Assembly (NCBI GenBank): GCA_017453125.1
Contig: JAFTKS010000006.1
Location: 1 to 42,961, forward strand
Source of the DNA: Clostridia bacterium
Lineage (GTDB): Bacteria; Bacillota; Clostridia; Christensenellales; UBA1242
DNA length: 42,961 bases
Direction: 5' to 3'
Numbering within the stretch: position 1 is the first letter of the stretch; the number at the start of each line of letters is the position of its first letter. A model generated the notes under the pieces. The model did not search any database, had not been told where the DNA came from, and saw only the letters and a list, made by a program, of their open reading frames with translations. Below are positions 1 through 8,256 of the stretch, piece by piece. The translations under genes and the position numbers were made by a program.

Positions 1-33
1 AAAAATTAAATGAATTAATTAATATGTTTGAAA

Positions 34-1161
34 ATGTATAATAAGATTGATAAAAGATTGCTAAGTAAAATAAATATTCTGTCAAATGAAAAATGTGTAG
101 ATGTTATAGTTAAGACGATAGAAGGAAAATCTTGTATTGATGTTTTGAAAAAATACTCGTGTAGCGATATTGAGTATTTTTCTATTATTAATGCTTATTC
201 GTTTAAAACTAAATATAAAAATTTATTTGATATCGCGAGTAAGCAATTTGTAAAATATGTATCTGGGGAGTGTCGGGTTTGTGGTTTGGTTTATAATAGT
301 AAAAAAACAATAAATTTTGACTATATTAATGCTCCCATCTCCCGTCATACGTGTGTTGTTATAGATACGGGTGTGTATCCTCATATTGATTTTTGTTTGG
401 GAAGGAATCGAATAATAAAGTTTATTGATTTGATAAATCAAAATAAGTATTTTTATGATGACAATGGTCATGGTACATTTATTACGGGTATTTTATCATC
501 TAATTCATTCATTTCAATCAATAGTGGTATTGACAATAGCTGTGATATTATTGTCATAAAGGCTCTAGATAAAGACGGAGAAACGGCATCTTCTGTGGTT
601 TTAAGTGCTATGCAGTGGATTTTGGAAAATATGCTAAAATTCAATATAAGGGTTGTATGTATGAGCTTTGGCAGTGATGTTGTAGATGGGTATGATCCAT
701 TGGTAAATGGTGCTGAGGTTTTGTGGGATAATGGGATCGTTGTTGTGACTGCTGGGGGAAATAGTGGTCCTGAACCTGAAACAATTATGTCTCCAGGAGC
801 AAGTAGAAAGGTAATTACAGTTGGTTCGATGAGAGTCGATAATGGTGTTTATTCTGTTGCTGACTTTAGTAGTAGAGGTCCTGTGTTTGGAAATGTAAAA
901 CCAGATTTGGTTGTGCCTGGTGTAGATTTGGTTTCTACAAATGTTTTTTCTTTTGATAAACAATTTTATACTACTATGTCTGGAACGAGTGTTTCTGCTC
1001 CAATTGTTGCTGGTGTTGCAAGCAAGTTGATTTCTATTAATCCAAACTATACTCCAAATCAAATTAAGTATATGATTTTGAATAGCTGTGTTCCGATTAA
1101 TTGTGATAAAAATAGTGAAGGTTATGGACGGCTTGATTTATCAAAATTGCGTTTGATATGA
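34..1161 (+). CDS. Subtilisin-like (S8) serine protease, no signal peptide
   Basis: A peptidase S8 domain fills residues 105-370 of about 375. The triad is visible: Asp111 in VVIDTG, His146 in DDNGHGT, Ser319 in SGTSVSAP, with the oxyanion Asn243 in AGGNSG. There is no signal peptide or membrane segment, so by family analogy it resembles intracellular or cytoplasmically retained subtilases. The first 100 residues are not recognisable and contain an ECRVCG motif; they could be a short prodomain. An in-frame stop at 16-18 limits the start to TTG 28 or ATG 34; neither has a clear Shine-Dalgarno sequence, and I prefer the ATG. It converges on the cysteine desulfurase gene and shares a terminator with it. 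Substrate unknown. Confidence 0.9.
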   Translation: MYNKIDKRLLSKINILSNEKCVDVIVKTIEGKSCIDVLKKYSCSDIEYFSIINAYSFKTKYKNLFDIASKQFVKYVSGECRVCGLVYNSKKTINFDYINAPISRHTCVVIDTGVYPHIDFCLGRNRIIKFIDLINQNKYFYDDNGHGTFITGILSSNSFISINSGIDNSCDIIVIKALDKDGETASSVVLSAMQWILENMLKFNIRVVCMSFGSDVVDGYDPLVNGAEVLWDNGIVVVTAGGNSGPEPETIMSPGASRKVITVGSMRVDNGVYSVADFSSRGPVFGNVKPDLVVPGVDLVSTNVFSFDKQFYTTMSGTSVSAPIVAGVASKLISINPNYTPNQIKYMILNSCVPINCDKNSEGYGRLDLSKLRLI

Positions 1162-1194
1162 AAAATTGCATTGTTATGACAATGCAATTTTTTC
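1161..1194. terminator. Bidirectional intrinsic terminator between convergent genes
   Basis: A perfect 10-bp stem (1165-1174 with 1179-1188) and a 4-nt loop are flanked by A-runs on the left and T-runs on the right, so it can terminate in both directions. The right arm and loop overlap the last codons of the minus-strand cysteine desulfurase gene. Confidence 0.85.
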
Positions 1195-2298
1195 TAACGC
1201 TGATATGATTTTATTGAGCTCGTTTTTGTTATTAAAATATGACAAACTGATTCTTACTAATCCTGTTTTTAGGGTTTTGTAGTATTTGTGAACAAGTCCT
1301 GCACAATGTAATCCGCTTCTAGTGCAAATATTATATGCTTCATCGAGGATTTGTGATACAAATACACTATCCTTGTTTTTTATGGATATTGATATTACTC
1401 CTGAAGATATATTGTGTGCAAAAATTTCTATATTTTTTATTTTGTTTAATTTGTCTACAAGGTATTGGGTAAGGGTGTGTATTTTTGTATTTATTTTTTC
1501 TTGGTGCTTTATAACAAATTCTAGTCCGGCGTATAATCCAAGAATTCCTACAATATTTTGTGTTCCGCTTTCTAAGCCCTCTGGGTAGTTGGTTGGTTGC
1601 TTTAATTTTTCGCTATATGTTCCTGTTCCTCCTGTTTTTGTTGGTGTGACTATACAATCATTTATTGCAAGTACGCCAATTCCTTGTGGTGCGTATAGTC
1701 CTTTGTGTCCTGCTATTGATAGCAAGTTTATGTTCATTTCTTGCATATTTATTTTTTCGTGTCCTACGCTTTGTGCTCCGTCTACAAAAAATATAAGGTT
1801 ATGTTTTTTGGCTATCTTGCCTATTTTTTCTATATTTTGTGTGGCACCAGTTACGTTGCTTGTGTGGTTGATTATAATCATATATGTATTTGATTTTATT
1901 GCTTTTGCAATTTCTGATGTTGGTATTTGACCTTCTTTGTTTGGGGTAAGTGTTGTATATGAAATATTGTGGGTTTGTTTGAGGTCTTCTAATGTTCTGA
2001 GTACGCTATTGTGTTCGAAAATTGTTGTTATGATATGTCCGTTTCTTTTTGCTGTTCCACGTAGTCCCATATTTATGGCTGAAGTGCAACCGCTTGTAAA
2101 AATTATTTTGTCTGCAGTTGTTCCGATATATTCTGATAATTTTTCTCGACATTTAAATACTTCTTCTTGAACTTCTATACCTCTTTTGTATCCGACTCTG
2201 CTTGGATTTATGCTATATTTTTTCATTCCGAGCGTTGCTGTTGATATAACTGATTTTGGTTTTTTATGTGTTGTTGAACTATTGTCTAGATAAATCAT
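1174..2298 (-). CDS. Cysteine desulfurase family protein (EF2568-like, NifS/CsdB fold)
   Basis: PLP-dependent class V aminotransferase fold of 374 residues. Visible marks are the N-terminal IYLDNSSTT motif, the PLP-contacting His96 and Asp173 (FVDGAQ), Schiff-base Lys199 in AGHKG, and the catalytic-loop Cys332 in RSGLHCAGLVHK. The GHKGLYAPQG and RSGLHCA patterns match the family often annotated as EF2568-type cysteine desulfurase, which established work links to labile-selenium metabolism in Firmicutes. The ATG at 2298 is chosen because AAAGGAG lies six bases upstream; a longer TTG start at 2316 would run through that Shine-Dalgarno sequence. It is divergent from a DUF3343 gene 75 bp away. 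It may act as a general cysteine desulfurase; no selD is seen in the window. Confidence 0.88.
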   Translation of the reverse strand: MIYLDNSSTTHKKPKSVISTATLGMKKYSINPSRVGYKRGIEVQEEVFKCREKLSEYIGTTADKIIFTSGCTSAINMGLRGTAKRNGHIITTIFEHNSVLRTLEDLKQTHNISYTTLTPNKEGQIPTSEIAKAIKSNTYMIIINHTSNVTGATQNIEKIGKIAKKHNLIFFVDGAQSVGHEKINMQEMNINLLSIAGHKGLYAPQGIGVLAINDCIVTPTKTGGTGTYSEKLKQPTNYPEGLESGTQNIVGILGLYAGLEFVIKHQEKINTKIHTLTQYLVDKLNKIKNIEIFAHNISSGVISISIKNKDSVFVSQILDEAYNICTRSGLHCAGLVHKYYKTLKTGLVRISLSYFNNKNELNKIISALEKIALS

Positions 2299-2373
2299 AA
2301 TGTCTCCTTTTAACAAAATTTGAGTATATTAAATATTATGAATTAGGAAGAAATTTTGTGGAGTAGTTTAGTT

Positions 2374-2631
2374 ATGGAGAATATTATTGCTGTTTTTGGA
2401 AATAGAAATAATGCAATGCAATTTGCGTCAATGTTAAAGAAAATTGGGATTCGTTCGAAGACAATAAGTACTCCACGAGAATTAAGTGTTTCTTGTGGGA
2501 TTTCAGTTGTGTTCAGTAAATTGTATTTGGCTCAGGCAAAAATGATATTAAGTAAAGTTGGCGTTGGGTTAGATGTTAGATTGTATCTTTGTAATAGTGA
2601 TTTGAGGGGGTATTATGTTCCTATAAGATAA
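2374..2631 (+). CDS. DUF3343 family protein (putative Se/S carrier-like)
   Basis: A short protein of 85 residues whose pattern (initial beta strand with FGNRNNAMQFASMLK, then GIRSKTISTPRELSVSCGISVVF) matches the DUF3343 family, including its conserved Cys-Gly after a Pro-Arg-Glu stretch. Family members are commonly found with cysteine desulfurase, SelD or YedF genes and are suspected sulfur or selenium carriers; that role is inference. ATG 2374 is preferred over an upstream TTG at 2356 because GGAG sits at 2360-2363. It is divergent from the cysteine desulfurase gene, and the shared 75-bp intergenic region suggests a functional pair. Confidence 0.75.
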   Translation: MENIIAVFGNRNNAMQFASMLKKIGIRSKTISTPRELSVSCGISVVFSKLYLAQAKMILSKVGVGLDVRLYLCNSDLRGYYVPIR

Positions 2632-2654
2632 CATTGAAATTTAAAAGGTTTATT

Positions 2655-2684
2655 TTGACAAAGATGTGTATTTTGTGTTAAAAT
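2655..2684 (+). promoter_or_regulatory. Sigma-A-type promoter for nth-obg-yhbY
   Basis: TTGACA at 2655-2660 and TAAAAT at 2679-2684 with an 18-bp spacer, ending 28 bp upstream of the nth start codon. Confidence 0.7.
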
Positions 2685-2712
2685 AAATTGTAGTTAATAA
2701 TGGAAATAAAAT

Positions 2713-3324
2713 ATGGATGCAAAAATTATATTTGAACGGTTAAATAAACTTATACCCGATCCCAAGAGTGAGTTGGAATTTAATAACGAGTTTGAGTTGT
2801 TGATAGCTGTAATGTTGTCTGCTCAATGTACAGATAAACGTGTGAATATTATTACGTCTGAGTTGTTTAAAAAATATAAAACACCAATGGATTTTGCTAG
2901 TCTTTCGCAAGATGAATTATTGAGATATATTTCGTCTTGTAATTATTGTAATAATAAAGCAAAAAATATTATTAGTGCTTGTAAGGCTATTGGTGAAAGG
3001 TTTGGTGGAAAGGTCCCAAAATCGCATGAGGATTTGATTTCTCTTGATGGTGTTGGGCATAAAACAGCTAATGTTGTACAAGCAGTAGCCTACGGGCAAC
3101 AAGCATTTCCTGTTGATACACATATTTTACGAGTTAGTAATAGGTTAGGTATTGTGGCAACGAAAAATCCTAATGAGTGTGAAAGAGTATTAAAAGAGGT
3201 TTTTTCTGGGTTTGATTATGCAAAAATGCATCATTTACTATTATTGTTTGGAAGGTATTATTGTACTGCGAGAACACCCCAATGCGATGGTTGTGTGTTG
3301 AAAGAATTTTGTAAAAAGGAATAG
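2713..3324 (+). CDS. nth: Endonuclease III, base excision repair DNA glycosylase/AP lyase
   Basis: 203 residues, the usual length. The helix-hairpin-helix LDGVGHKTAN contains the catalytic Lys117, the catalytic Asp135 lies in FPVDTHILR, and a [4Fe-4S] cluster motif is formed by Cys184, Cys191, Cys194 and Cys200 (C-x6-C-x2-C-x5-C). The enzyme removes oxidised pyrimidines and nicks the abasic site. It heads a three-gene operon: obg starts eight bases after its stop. A good sigma-A promoter precedes it. Confidence 0.95.
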   Translation: MDAKIIFERLNKLIPDPKSELEFNNEFELLIAVMLSAQCTDKRVNIITSELFKKYKTPMDFASLSQDELLRYISSCNYCNNKAKNIISACKAIGERFGGKVPKSHEDLISLDGVGHKTANVVQAVAYGQQAFPVDTHILRVSNRLGIVATKNPNECERVLKEVFSGFDYAKMHHLLLLFGRYYCTARTPQCDGCVLKEFCKKE

Positions 3325-3332
3325 GTGGCAAT

Positions 3333-4598
3333 ATGTTTTTGGATAAAGTAAAAATTGAGTGTAAGGCTGGCAATGGCGGAAATGGTGTTGTTGCATTTAG
3401 AAGAGAAAAATATGTTCCTAATGGTGGTCCTAGCGGTGGTGATGGTGGTCGTGGAGGAGATATTATCTTCAAGGTTAGTAAGAATATTGACAACTTAGGC
3501 GAGTTTAGGTTTAAAAAGAAGTTTAAAGCTGATAATGGGGAAGATGGCTCTGCTAATAATAAGTTTGGAAAAGATGGACATGGTTTGATTATATATGTAC
3601 CAAAGGGGACTGTTATTAGGAATGCAACCAACAACAAAGTTATTGCAGATATGGTAGAAGATGATGAAGAAAAGGTTATTCTAAAAGGTGGTCAAGGTGG
3701 TAGAGGTAACTCGCATTTTGCTACTTCTACTAGACAGGCTCCACGATTTGCCGAACAAGGTGTTGTTACAAAAAGCTTTGAATTAATATTGGAATTGAAA
3801 ACTCTTGCCGATGTTGGGTTGGTAGGTTTTCCTAATGTAGGAAAAAGTACATTGCTTTCTAGTGTAAGTAATGCTAGGCCTAAGATTGCAAATTATCATT
3901 TTACAACGCTTACTCCTAATATTGCAGTAGTTAATGGTTTTGGAAATTCGTTTGTTATGGCGGATATTCCTGGGCTTATATCTGGTGCTAGTGAAGGGGC
4001 TGGACTTGGAATTGATTTTTTGAGACATATAGAGAGAACAAGGCTTATTGTTCACGTGGTTGATATTGCAGGAACTGAGGGAAGAAATCCAATTGAAGAC
4101 TACTATGCAATCAATCAAGAATTGGCTAAATATGGCGAAAAAGTTGCAAATATTCCGCAGATTGTTGCTTTGAATAAAAGTGATATGTTAGAAGATAAAA
4201 ATGTGATTGAAGAGTTCAAAAAGGAATTGGGTTTGCAAGATAATGTATTTGTGATTTCTGCTTTTACTCACGAGGGCTTGGATTCTTTGATTGAATGTGT
4301 TATAAAAACTCTTGCTAAACTTCCAAAGGTTGAAAGGTTGGAGATAGAAGAGGAAGAAATTGACAAACGTAACTTACGTCAATTTGAAGTGAGAAAAGTG
4401 TCATCTGGTGTTTTTGAAGTTGATGGAGAGCTTATTTTTGAAATTATGAAAAGAGTTAATCTTGAGGATATGGCTTCTAATGCGTATTTTCAAAAACGAA
4501 TTAAGAATGACGGGATTATTGATGCTCTTTTGGAAATTGGTTTGCAAGAGGGTGATATGATACGTATTGGTGATTATGAATTGCAATATTTTGAATAG
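3333..4598 (+). CDS. obg: Obg family GTPase
   Basis: Full-length Obg of 421 residues. The Gly-rich Obg fold spans about 1-158 (GNGGNGVVAFRREK, GGDGGRGGD). The G domain has G1 GFPNVGKS at 165-172, the switch TTLTPN near 191, G3 DIPG at 211-214 and G4 NKSD at 281-284. The C-terminal OCT domain occupies roughly 345-421. Known role: 50S ribosome maturation and stress or (p)ppGpp-linked growth control. An AGGTGG ribosome binding site lies in the eight-base gap after nth. Confidence 0.97.
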   Translation: MFLDKVKIECKAGNGGNGVVAFRREKYVPNGGPSGGDGGRGGDIIFKVSKNIDNLGEFRFKKKFKADNGEDGSANNKFGKDGHGLIIYVPKGTVIRNATNNKVIADMVEDDEEKVILKGGQGGRGNSHFATSTRQAPRFAEQGVVTKSFELILELKTLADVGLVGFPNVGKSTLLSSVSNARPKIANYHFTTLTPNIAVVNGFGNSFVMADIPGLISGASEGAGLGIDFLRHIERTRLIVHVVDIAGTEGRNPIEDYYAINQELAKYGEKVANIPQIVALNKSDMLEDKNVIEEFKKELGLQDNVFVISAFTHEGLDSLIECVIKTLAKLPKVERLEIEEEEIDKRNLRQFEVRKVSSGVFEVDGELIFEIMKRVNLEDMASNAYFQKRIKNDGIIDALLEIGLQEGDMIRIGDYELQYFE

Positions 4599-4607
4599 GA
4601 GGAGATT

Positions 4608-4919
4608 ATGATAACTGCACAAGAGAGAGCAAAACTCAGATCTTTAAGTAATAGTTTGAGAGATTTGGTGTTTTTGGGGAAAGAGGGGCTTACTGAAAAT
4701 GTTATTGCTCAAATTAATGATAATTTGTATGCTCACGAATTAATAAAAATTAAAGCGCAAAGGAATATTCCTGAGCCTATAACAAAGTTGGCTAGAGAAA
4801 TATGTGATGCGTGCAAATGTGAATTGGTAGGTGTGATTGGTAATAAAATTTTGGTTTACAAGCCAACCGAAAAACCTAAATTTGCACATTTGTTAGATAA
4901 CTATAAATATTATTATTAA
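4608..4919 (+). CDS. yhbY: YhbY/CRM-domain RNA-binding protein (ribosome assembly)
   Basis: A single CRM domain of 103 residues: an N-terminal ITAQERAKLRSL helix, the GKEGLTENVI loop (the family GKxGlt motif), KIKAQRN, and the closing VGVIGNKILVYK strand with a GxxG-like turn. Family members bind pre-50S ribosomal particles, which fits its place nine bases downstream of obg. A strong AGGAGGA Shine-Dalgarno sequence precedes the ATG. The C-terminal tail of about 15 residues is not conserved-looking. Confidence 0.92.
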   Translation: MITAQERAKLRSLSNSLRDLVFLGKEGLTENVIAQINDNLYAHELIKIKAQRNIPEPITKLAREICDACKCELVGVIGNKILVYKPTEKPKFAHLLDNYKYYY

Positions 4920-4926
4920 AGATAAA

Positions 4927-4954
4927 AGAAGTTGATTTTACTCAACTTCTTTTT
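4927..4954. terminator. Bidirectional intrinsic terminator
   Basis: A 9-bp stem (4927-4935 with 4942-4950) with a 6-nt loop, T-run on the right and A-run on the left. It ends nth-obg-yhbY and the convergent membrane-protein gene. Confidence 0.85.
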
Positions 4955-5720
4955 AATTGAAGTATTTGTTAAATCTTGAAAATAGAGATATTAATATAAG
5001 AATTGTTCCTATTGAAATGTAATAAATGAAATAGGGTGTAAAAAAACTAGAAAACAACAACATTATACCAAACCAAAAATAATTTTTTGACTTGCTTTTG
5101 TTGAATATTACTTTTGTAATATCGGATATTTTTAGTTTTTGTTTTTGTGTAATTTTAATATTGTTGTTGTATACTATATTATTTTTAGAAAGTTCAGTGT
5201 ATATTTTTTCAAAGTTGATTATTTCAAACTTGCAGGATTGTTCTTTTGGAAAGTCTATGCTTGATAAACAAAAAATATAAATATTATTAAACTGTTTTGT
5301 TTTGTAGATGTTTACTATTGTATTTTCGCTAAGTTCTTTTTCGTTAAATACAAAGAAATAATCGATATTATTCACTATATCTAAGAAATGATTATTTTGA
5401 GATGTTTGTGTAATGTTTGTAAGATTAAAGCATTCTTTTATTAAATTAATTGTATAGTCATCATTTCCTAATAACATTTGTATTTTTGTATTTTCTTTGC
5501 TTTCTTTAGAATGTGTTTTTGATTTTTGGGTTTTGTTGTATTTGTTTTTTATTGGATAGTAAATTATGCAAAACGCAAGTATTAGTATTATACTTGTAAT
5601 TAATGAATTTTTGTTTGAGTGTAAATAGAAGTTTGTCCAAACGAATGAAAGGACAAAGATACAAAAAATTAAGAAAAGATTGTTTGATATTTTGCTAAAT
5701 AATGTTTTTGAAGTATTCAT
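4953..5720 (-). CDS. Hypothetical four-helix membrane protein with cytosolic middle domain
   Basis: 255 residues, not recognised. Two hydrophobic segments lie near the N-terminus (about 10-30 and 38-55), then a hydrophilic Asn/Lys-rich middle of about 130 residues beginning at MLLGNDD, then two more hydrophobic helices (about 212-250) ending in a short basic tail. The middle part alternates beta-like and helical stretches (IDYFFVFNEKEL, NIYIFCLSSIDF), suggesting a folded cytosolic domain, but I cannot name it. It is divergent from the PAP2 gene and convergent with yhbY. Membrane location is clear; function is not. Confidence 0.75.
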   Translation of the reverse strand: MNTSKTLFSKISNNLFLIFCIFVLSFVWTNFYLHSNKNSLITSIILILAFCIIYYPIKNKYNKTQKSKTHSKESKENTKIQMLLGNDDYTINLIKECFNLTNITQTSQNNHFLDIVNNIDYFFVFNEKELSENTIVNIYKTKQFNNIYIFCLSSIDFPKEQSCKFEIINFEKIYTELSKNNIVYNNNIKITQKQKLKISDITKVIFNKSKSKNYFWFGIMLLFSSFFTPYFIYYISIGTILILISLFSRFNKYFN

Positions 5721-5772
5721 AGTTTAATTATGATTTGTTTTATGAAATGTTAGTCTTTTGTAATTAATCTTT

Positions 5773-5801
5773 TTGATTTATTCGCCAAACTTTGATATTA
5801 T
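5773..5801 (+). promoter_or_regulatory. Sigma-A-type promoter upstream of PAP2/tsaE operon
   Basis: TTGATT at 5773-5778, 17-bp spacer, TATTAT at 5796-5801, about 45 bp before the start codon. Confidence 0.55.
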
Positions 5802-5847
5802 AGTAAATGTAATGATAAAAAATTAAATTTTTTGTGGTGAAATGTTG

Positions 5848-6780
5848 ATGGAAATAGCAATTGTTAAGTTTTTCCAAGGTTTATCAAGCGGTTTTGCAGA
5901 TGTGTTTTTTTGGATAGTAACAAAATTGGGTGAAGAAACTTTTTTTATGTTTATTTTGCTTGGTATTTATTTGTGTTATGATAAAATGTTTTCTGTAAAA
6001 TATTCTATGTATTATCTTTTGAGTGTTGGGATAAATAATTTAATAAAAGTTGTTGTTGGGAGACCTCGTCCATATGTGAAGTCTAATGAAATTGTAGATA
6101 GATTACATGCGACTGGTAAAAGTTTTCCGAGTGGGCATACTCAGGGGTATTTTGTACAAGCATCAACAATGTTTAATGAGTTAAATAAAAAGAATAACAA
6201 TAAAAAATTAAAAACTCTAGTATCGATAATTTTGGCAGTATTTGGTATTCTTCTTATGATAAGCAGAATGTTTTGGGGACAGCATTACTTATCAGATGTT
6301 TGTGTAGGAATGATGTTTGGACTAGTTTTGCCATTTTTGTTTGATTGGTTGTTGAGTTTTGTACCCAAAAAATGGAAAGATGCAATAACCCCCAAAAGAG
6401 TATTTGTATTTTTAGGAATTTTGTCTTCAGTGCTTTTTGTGTTATTTTTGATACTTGAGTTGACTGTTGGGTTTTATTCTAGAAAGGTCTATAAATTTTT
6501 AGGAGTATTTATAGCGATTTCTCTTGGTTATTTTGTTGATAATAAATGGATTCGATACGAGTCAAATCAAGGTTGGAAGATTGGTTGTATAAAATTTATA
6601 TTATCAATATGTGTTGTTTCTTTGTTGTATTGGGTAATATCTTTGATTGTTCCGATAGTTACTTTTGTGTACTTCATTGTTTATTTGTTTTTGGGATTGG
6701 TGTGTACGATTTTACTGCCAATGTTATTTAAAATATTGTTTAAGGAAAAGGTCGATAGTGGAAAGGGTAATTCTAAATAG
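5848..6780 (+). CDS. PAP2-family membrane phosphatase
   Basis: A membrane protein of 310 residues with the three PAP2 signatures in order: KVVVGRPRPY, FPSGHTQG and SRMFWGQHYLSDV. These place the catalytic His pair on the outer face of the membrane. Likely substrates are lipid phosphates such as undecaprenyl pyrophosphate or phosphatidic acid; the sequence does not decide which. Additional hydrophobic helices follow in residues 190-305. ATG 5848 is preferred over ATG 5842 because GGTGA at 5836-5840 is then seven bases away. The end overlaps the start of tsaE by 23 bases. Confidence 0.88.
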   Translation: MEIAIVKFFQGLSSGFADVFFWIVTKLGEETFFMFILLGIYLCYDKMFSVKYSMYYLLSVGINNLIKVVVGRPRPYVKSNEIVDRLHATGKSFPSGHTQGYFVQASTMFNELNKKNNNKKLKTLVSIILAVFGILLMISRMFWGQHYLSDVCVGMMFGLVLPFLFDWLLSFVPKKWKDAITPKRVFVFLGILSSVLFVLFLILELTVGFYSRKVYKFLGVFIAISLGYFVDNKWIRYESNQGWKIGCIKFILSICVVSLLYWVISLIVPIVTFVYFIVYLFLGLVCTILLPMLFKILFKEKVDSGKGNSK

Positions 6781-7195
6781 TTTGAAAGACACAGAAAAAT
6801 TTGCGAAAAAAATTGCAAAGACATTTGTTGGTGGAGAGGTTGTTTTGTTGAGTGGAGATCTTGGTGCTGGTAAGACGACATTGACCAAATATATTCTAAA
6901 AAGCCTTGGTGTGAAAGATGATGTGTCTAGTCCGACATTTACTATTATGAAAGAATATAAAGGCAAAAAATTTGATATATATCATTTTGATATGTATAGG
7001 CTATCGTCTGGTGTTGAGGCTCAAGAATTTGGATTGGAAGATTATATATATTCAGGTTCTGATAAAAGTATTGTGTTTATAGAATGGGCTGAAAATATTA
7101 AAGATATTTTAAAAGGCGAATTTTTAAAAATTGAAATAAAGTTACTTGATAATAATGTAAGAGAATTGTTTGTAAAAAGGGAAAGTTTTGTATGA
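6758..7195 (+). CDS. tsaE: TsaE, ATPase of the t6A tRNA modification complex
   Basis: P-loop protein of 145 residues from the GTG at 6758, the usual length. Walker A GDLGAGKTT is at 33-41, followed by SSPTFTIMKEY and the YHFDMYRL and FIEWAEN stretches typical of TsaE. It supports TsaB/TsaD in making threonylcarbamoyladenosine at position 37 of ANN-decoding tRNAs. The GTG is chosen because AAGGAAAAGG lies just upstream and the open frame further upstream translates to a Cys/Trp-rich stretch overlapping PAP2. The stop overlaps the tsaB start (ATGA). Confidence 0.92.
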   Translation: MERVILNSLKDTEKFAKKIAKTFVGGEVVLLSGDLGAGKTTLTKYILKSLGVKDDVSSPTFTIMKEYKGKKFDIYHFDMYRLSSGVEAQEFGLEDYIYSGSDKSIVFIEWAENIKDILKGEFLKIEIKLLDNNVRELFVKRESFV

Positions 7196-7815
7196 AGATT
7201 TTAGGAATTGATACAACTAGAAAAAAAGCAATAGTGTTTGTTTTGGACACAAAAGACTTGAGTCAAAAAGTTGTATTGGAAATGGGGGAAGATATTAAGC
7301 ATAGTGAAGGCTTGTTTTTGTATGTAGAGCAAGCAATAGAAAAATCAAAAATTGATTTGTCAGAAGTTGATGCTTTTGCTTGCGTTGTAGGACCTGGGTC
7401 GTTTACAGGAATTAGGGTTGGAATGTCAACAATAAAAGGTTTAAAGGTGGTTGGTAATAAACCTGTCATATCGTTGAACGTTTTTGAGAGTATGAAGGAT
7501 ATTGCTAAAGATTCTTTGATTGTGTTAAACAGTACATCGACTGCTTGTTATTATGCTTTGGTAAAAAATAATAAAATTTCAAAAGCTGGAGTAGTTGAGA
7601 AATTTAATATTTCATCTGTTGCTAATGGGTTGCCTGTGCTTTGTTTGAAAGAGGAACAAGATTTGATTTCTTCTGAATATAATAATATTAGACCTGTTGA
7701 TAACATTGCTGAGCTTATAATTAAGTGTGTTGTTGATAAATTAAACAATGGGGACTATGGTGAGTTTTTGCCATATTATTTGCAATTATCACAAGCAGAG
7801 AGGAGTTTGAAGTGA
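7192..7815 (+). CDS. tsaB: TsaB, t6A biosynthesis scaffold protein
   Basis: 207 residues with the degenerate ASKHA fold of TsaB: N-terminal MKILGIDTTRKKA and VVGPGSFTGIRVGMSTIKGL. TsaB partners TsaD (not in this window) and TsaE. Translation is coupled on both sides: its ATG overlaps the tsaE stop and its stop overlaps the GTG start of the acetyltransferase gene. Confidence 0.93.
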   Translation: MKILGIDTTRKKAIVFVLDTKDLSQKVVLEMGEDIKHSEGLFLYVEQAIEKSKIDLSEVDAFACVVGPGSFTGIRVGMSTIKGLKVVGNKPVISLNVFESMKDIAKDSLIVLNSTSTACYYALVKNNKISKAGVVEKFNISSVANGLPVLCLKEEQDLISSEYNNIRPVDNIAELIIKCVVDKLNNGDYGEFLPYYLQLSQAERSLK

Positions 7816-8252
7816 GTGTTAATGTTATTTTTCGAATGGCAACAATTGATGATGTTGAACAAGTAAAGCAAATAGATTGTTCATATGATTATGAGCAATA
7901 CTCAAAAGAAATGATTAGGTCTTCAATTTTAAATGATGTTAATATTTTAGCGATATTAGATGATGTGATTGTTGGATATGTGTCAGCTAGTATTGTACTT
8001 GATGAGGCAGAGCTTTTGAAGATAGTTGTTGCAAAAGAATGTCGTGGAATGGGAATAGGAAAACGATTAATTCAACAATTATTTGAAGTATTAAAAGTAA
8101 AAAATGTAACAACGGTGTTTTTGGAGGTTAGGAAAAGTAATGTTGTTGCAAAACAAATGTACTTGCAATTAGGGTTTCAAAAGATATTCGAAAGAAAAGA
8201 ATATTATGATGGAGATGATGCTGAGGTATTTAAAATTGAATTTGGAAAATAA
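7812..8252 (+). CDS. rimI: RimI-like GNAT N-acetyltransferase
   Basis: A GNAT domain of 146 residues with the acetyl-CoA-binding loop CRGMGIGKRLI and the downstream FLEVRKSNVVAKQMYLQLGF stretch characteristic of RimI. RimI acetylates the N-terminus of ribosomal protein S18 in E. coli, and tsaB-rimI linkage is common. GTG start overlapping the tsaB stop. Confidence 0.9.
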   Translation: MSVNVIFRMATIDDVEQVKQIDCSYDYEQYSKEMIRSSILNDVNILAILDDVIVGYVSASIVLDEAELLKIVVAKECRGMGIGKRLIQQLFEVLKVKNVTTVFLEVRKSNVVAKQMYLQLGFQKIFERKEYYDGDDAEVFKIEFGK

Positions 8253-8256
8253 TTTT

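Noticed and set aside
634..1062. 142-codon minus-strand open frame inside the subtilase gene
   Set aside because: It lies fully inside a gene with intact catalytic motifs and encodes a Ser/Asn/Thr-rich sequence without a start signal.
3170..3637. 155-codon minus-strand open frame over nth/obg
   Set aside because: Proline-rich shadow of the Gly-rich Obg N-terminus; no ribosome binding site.
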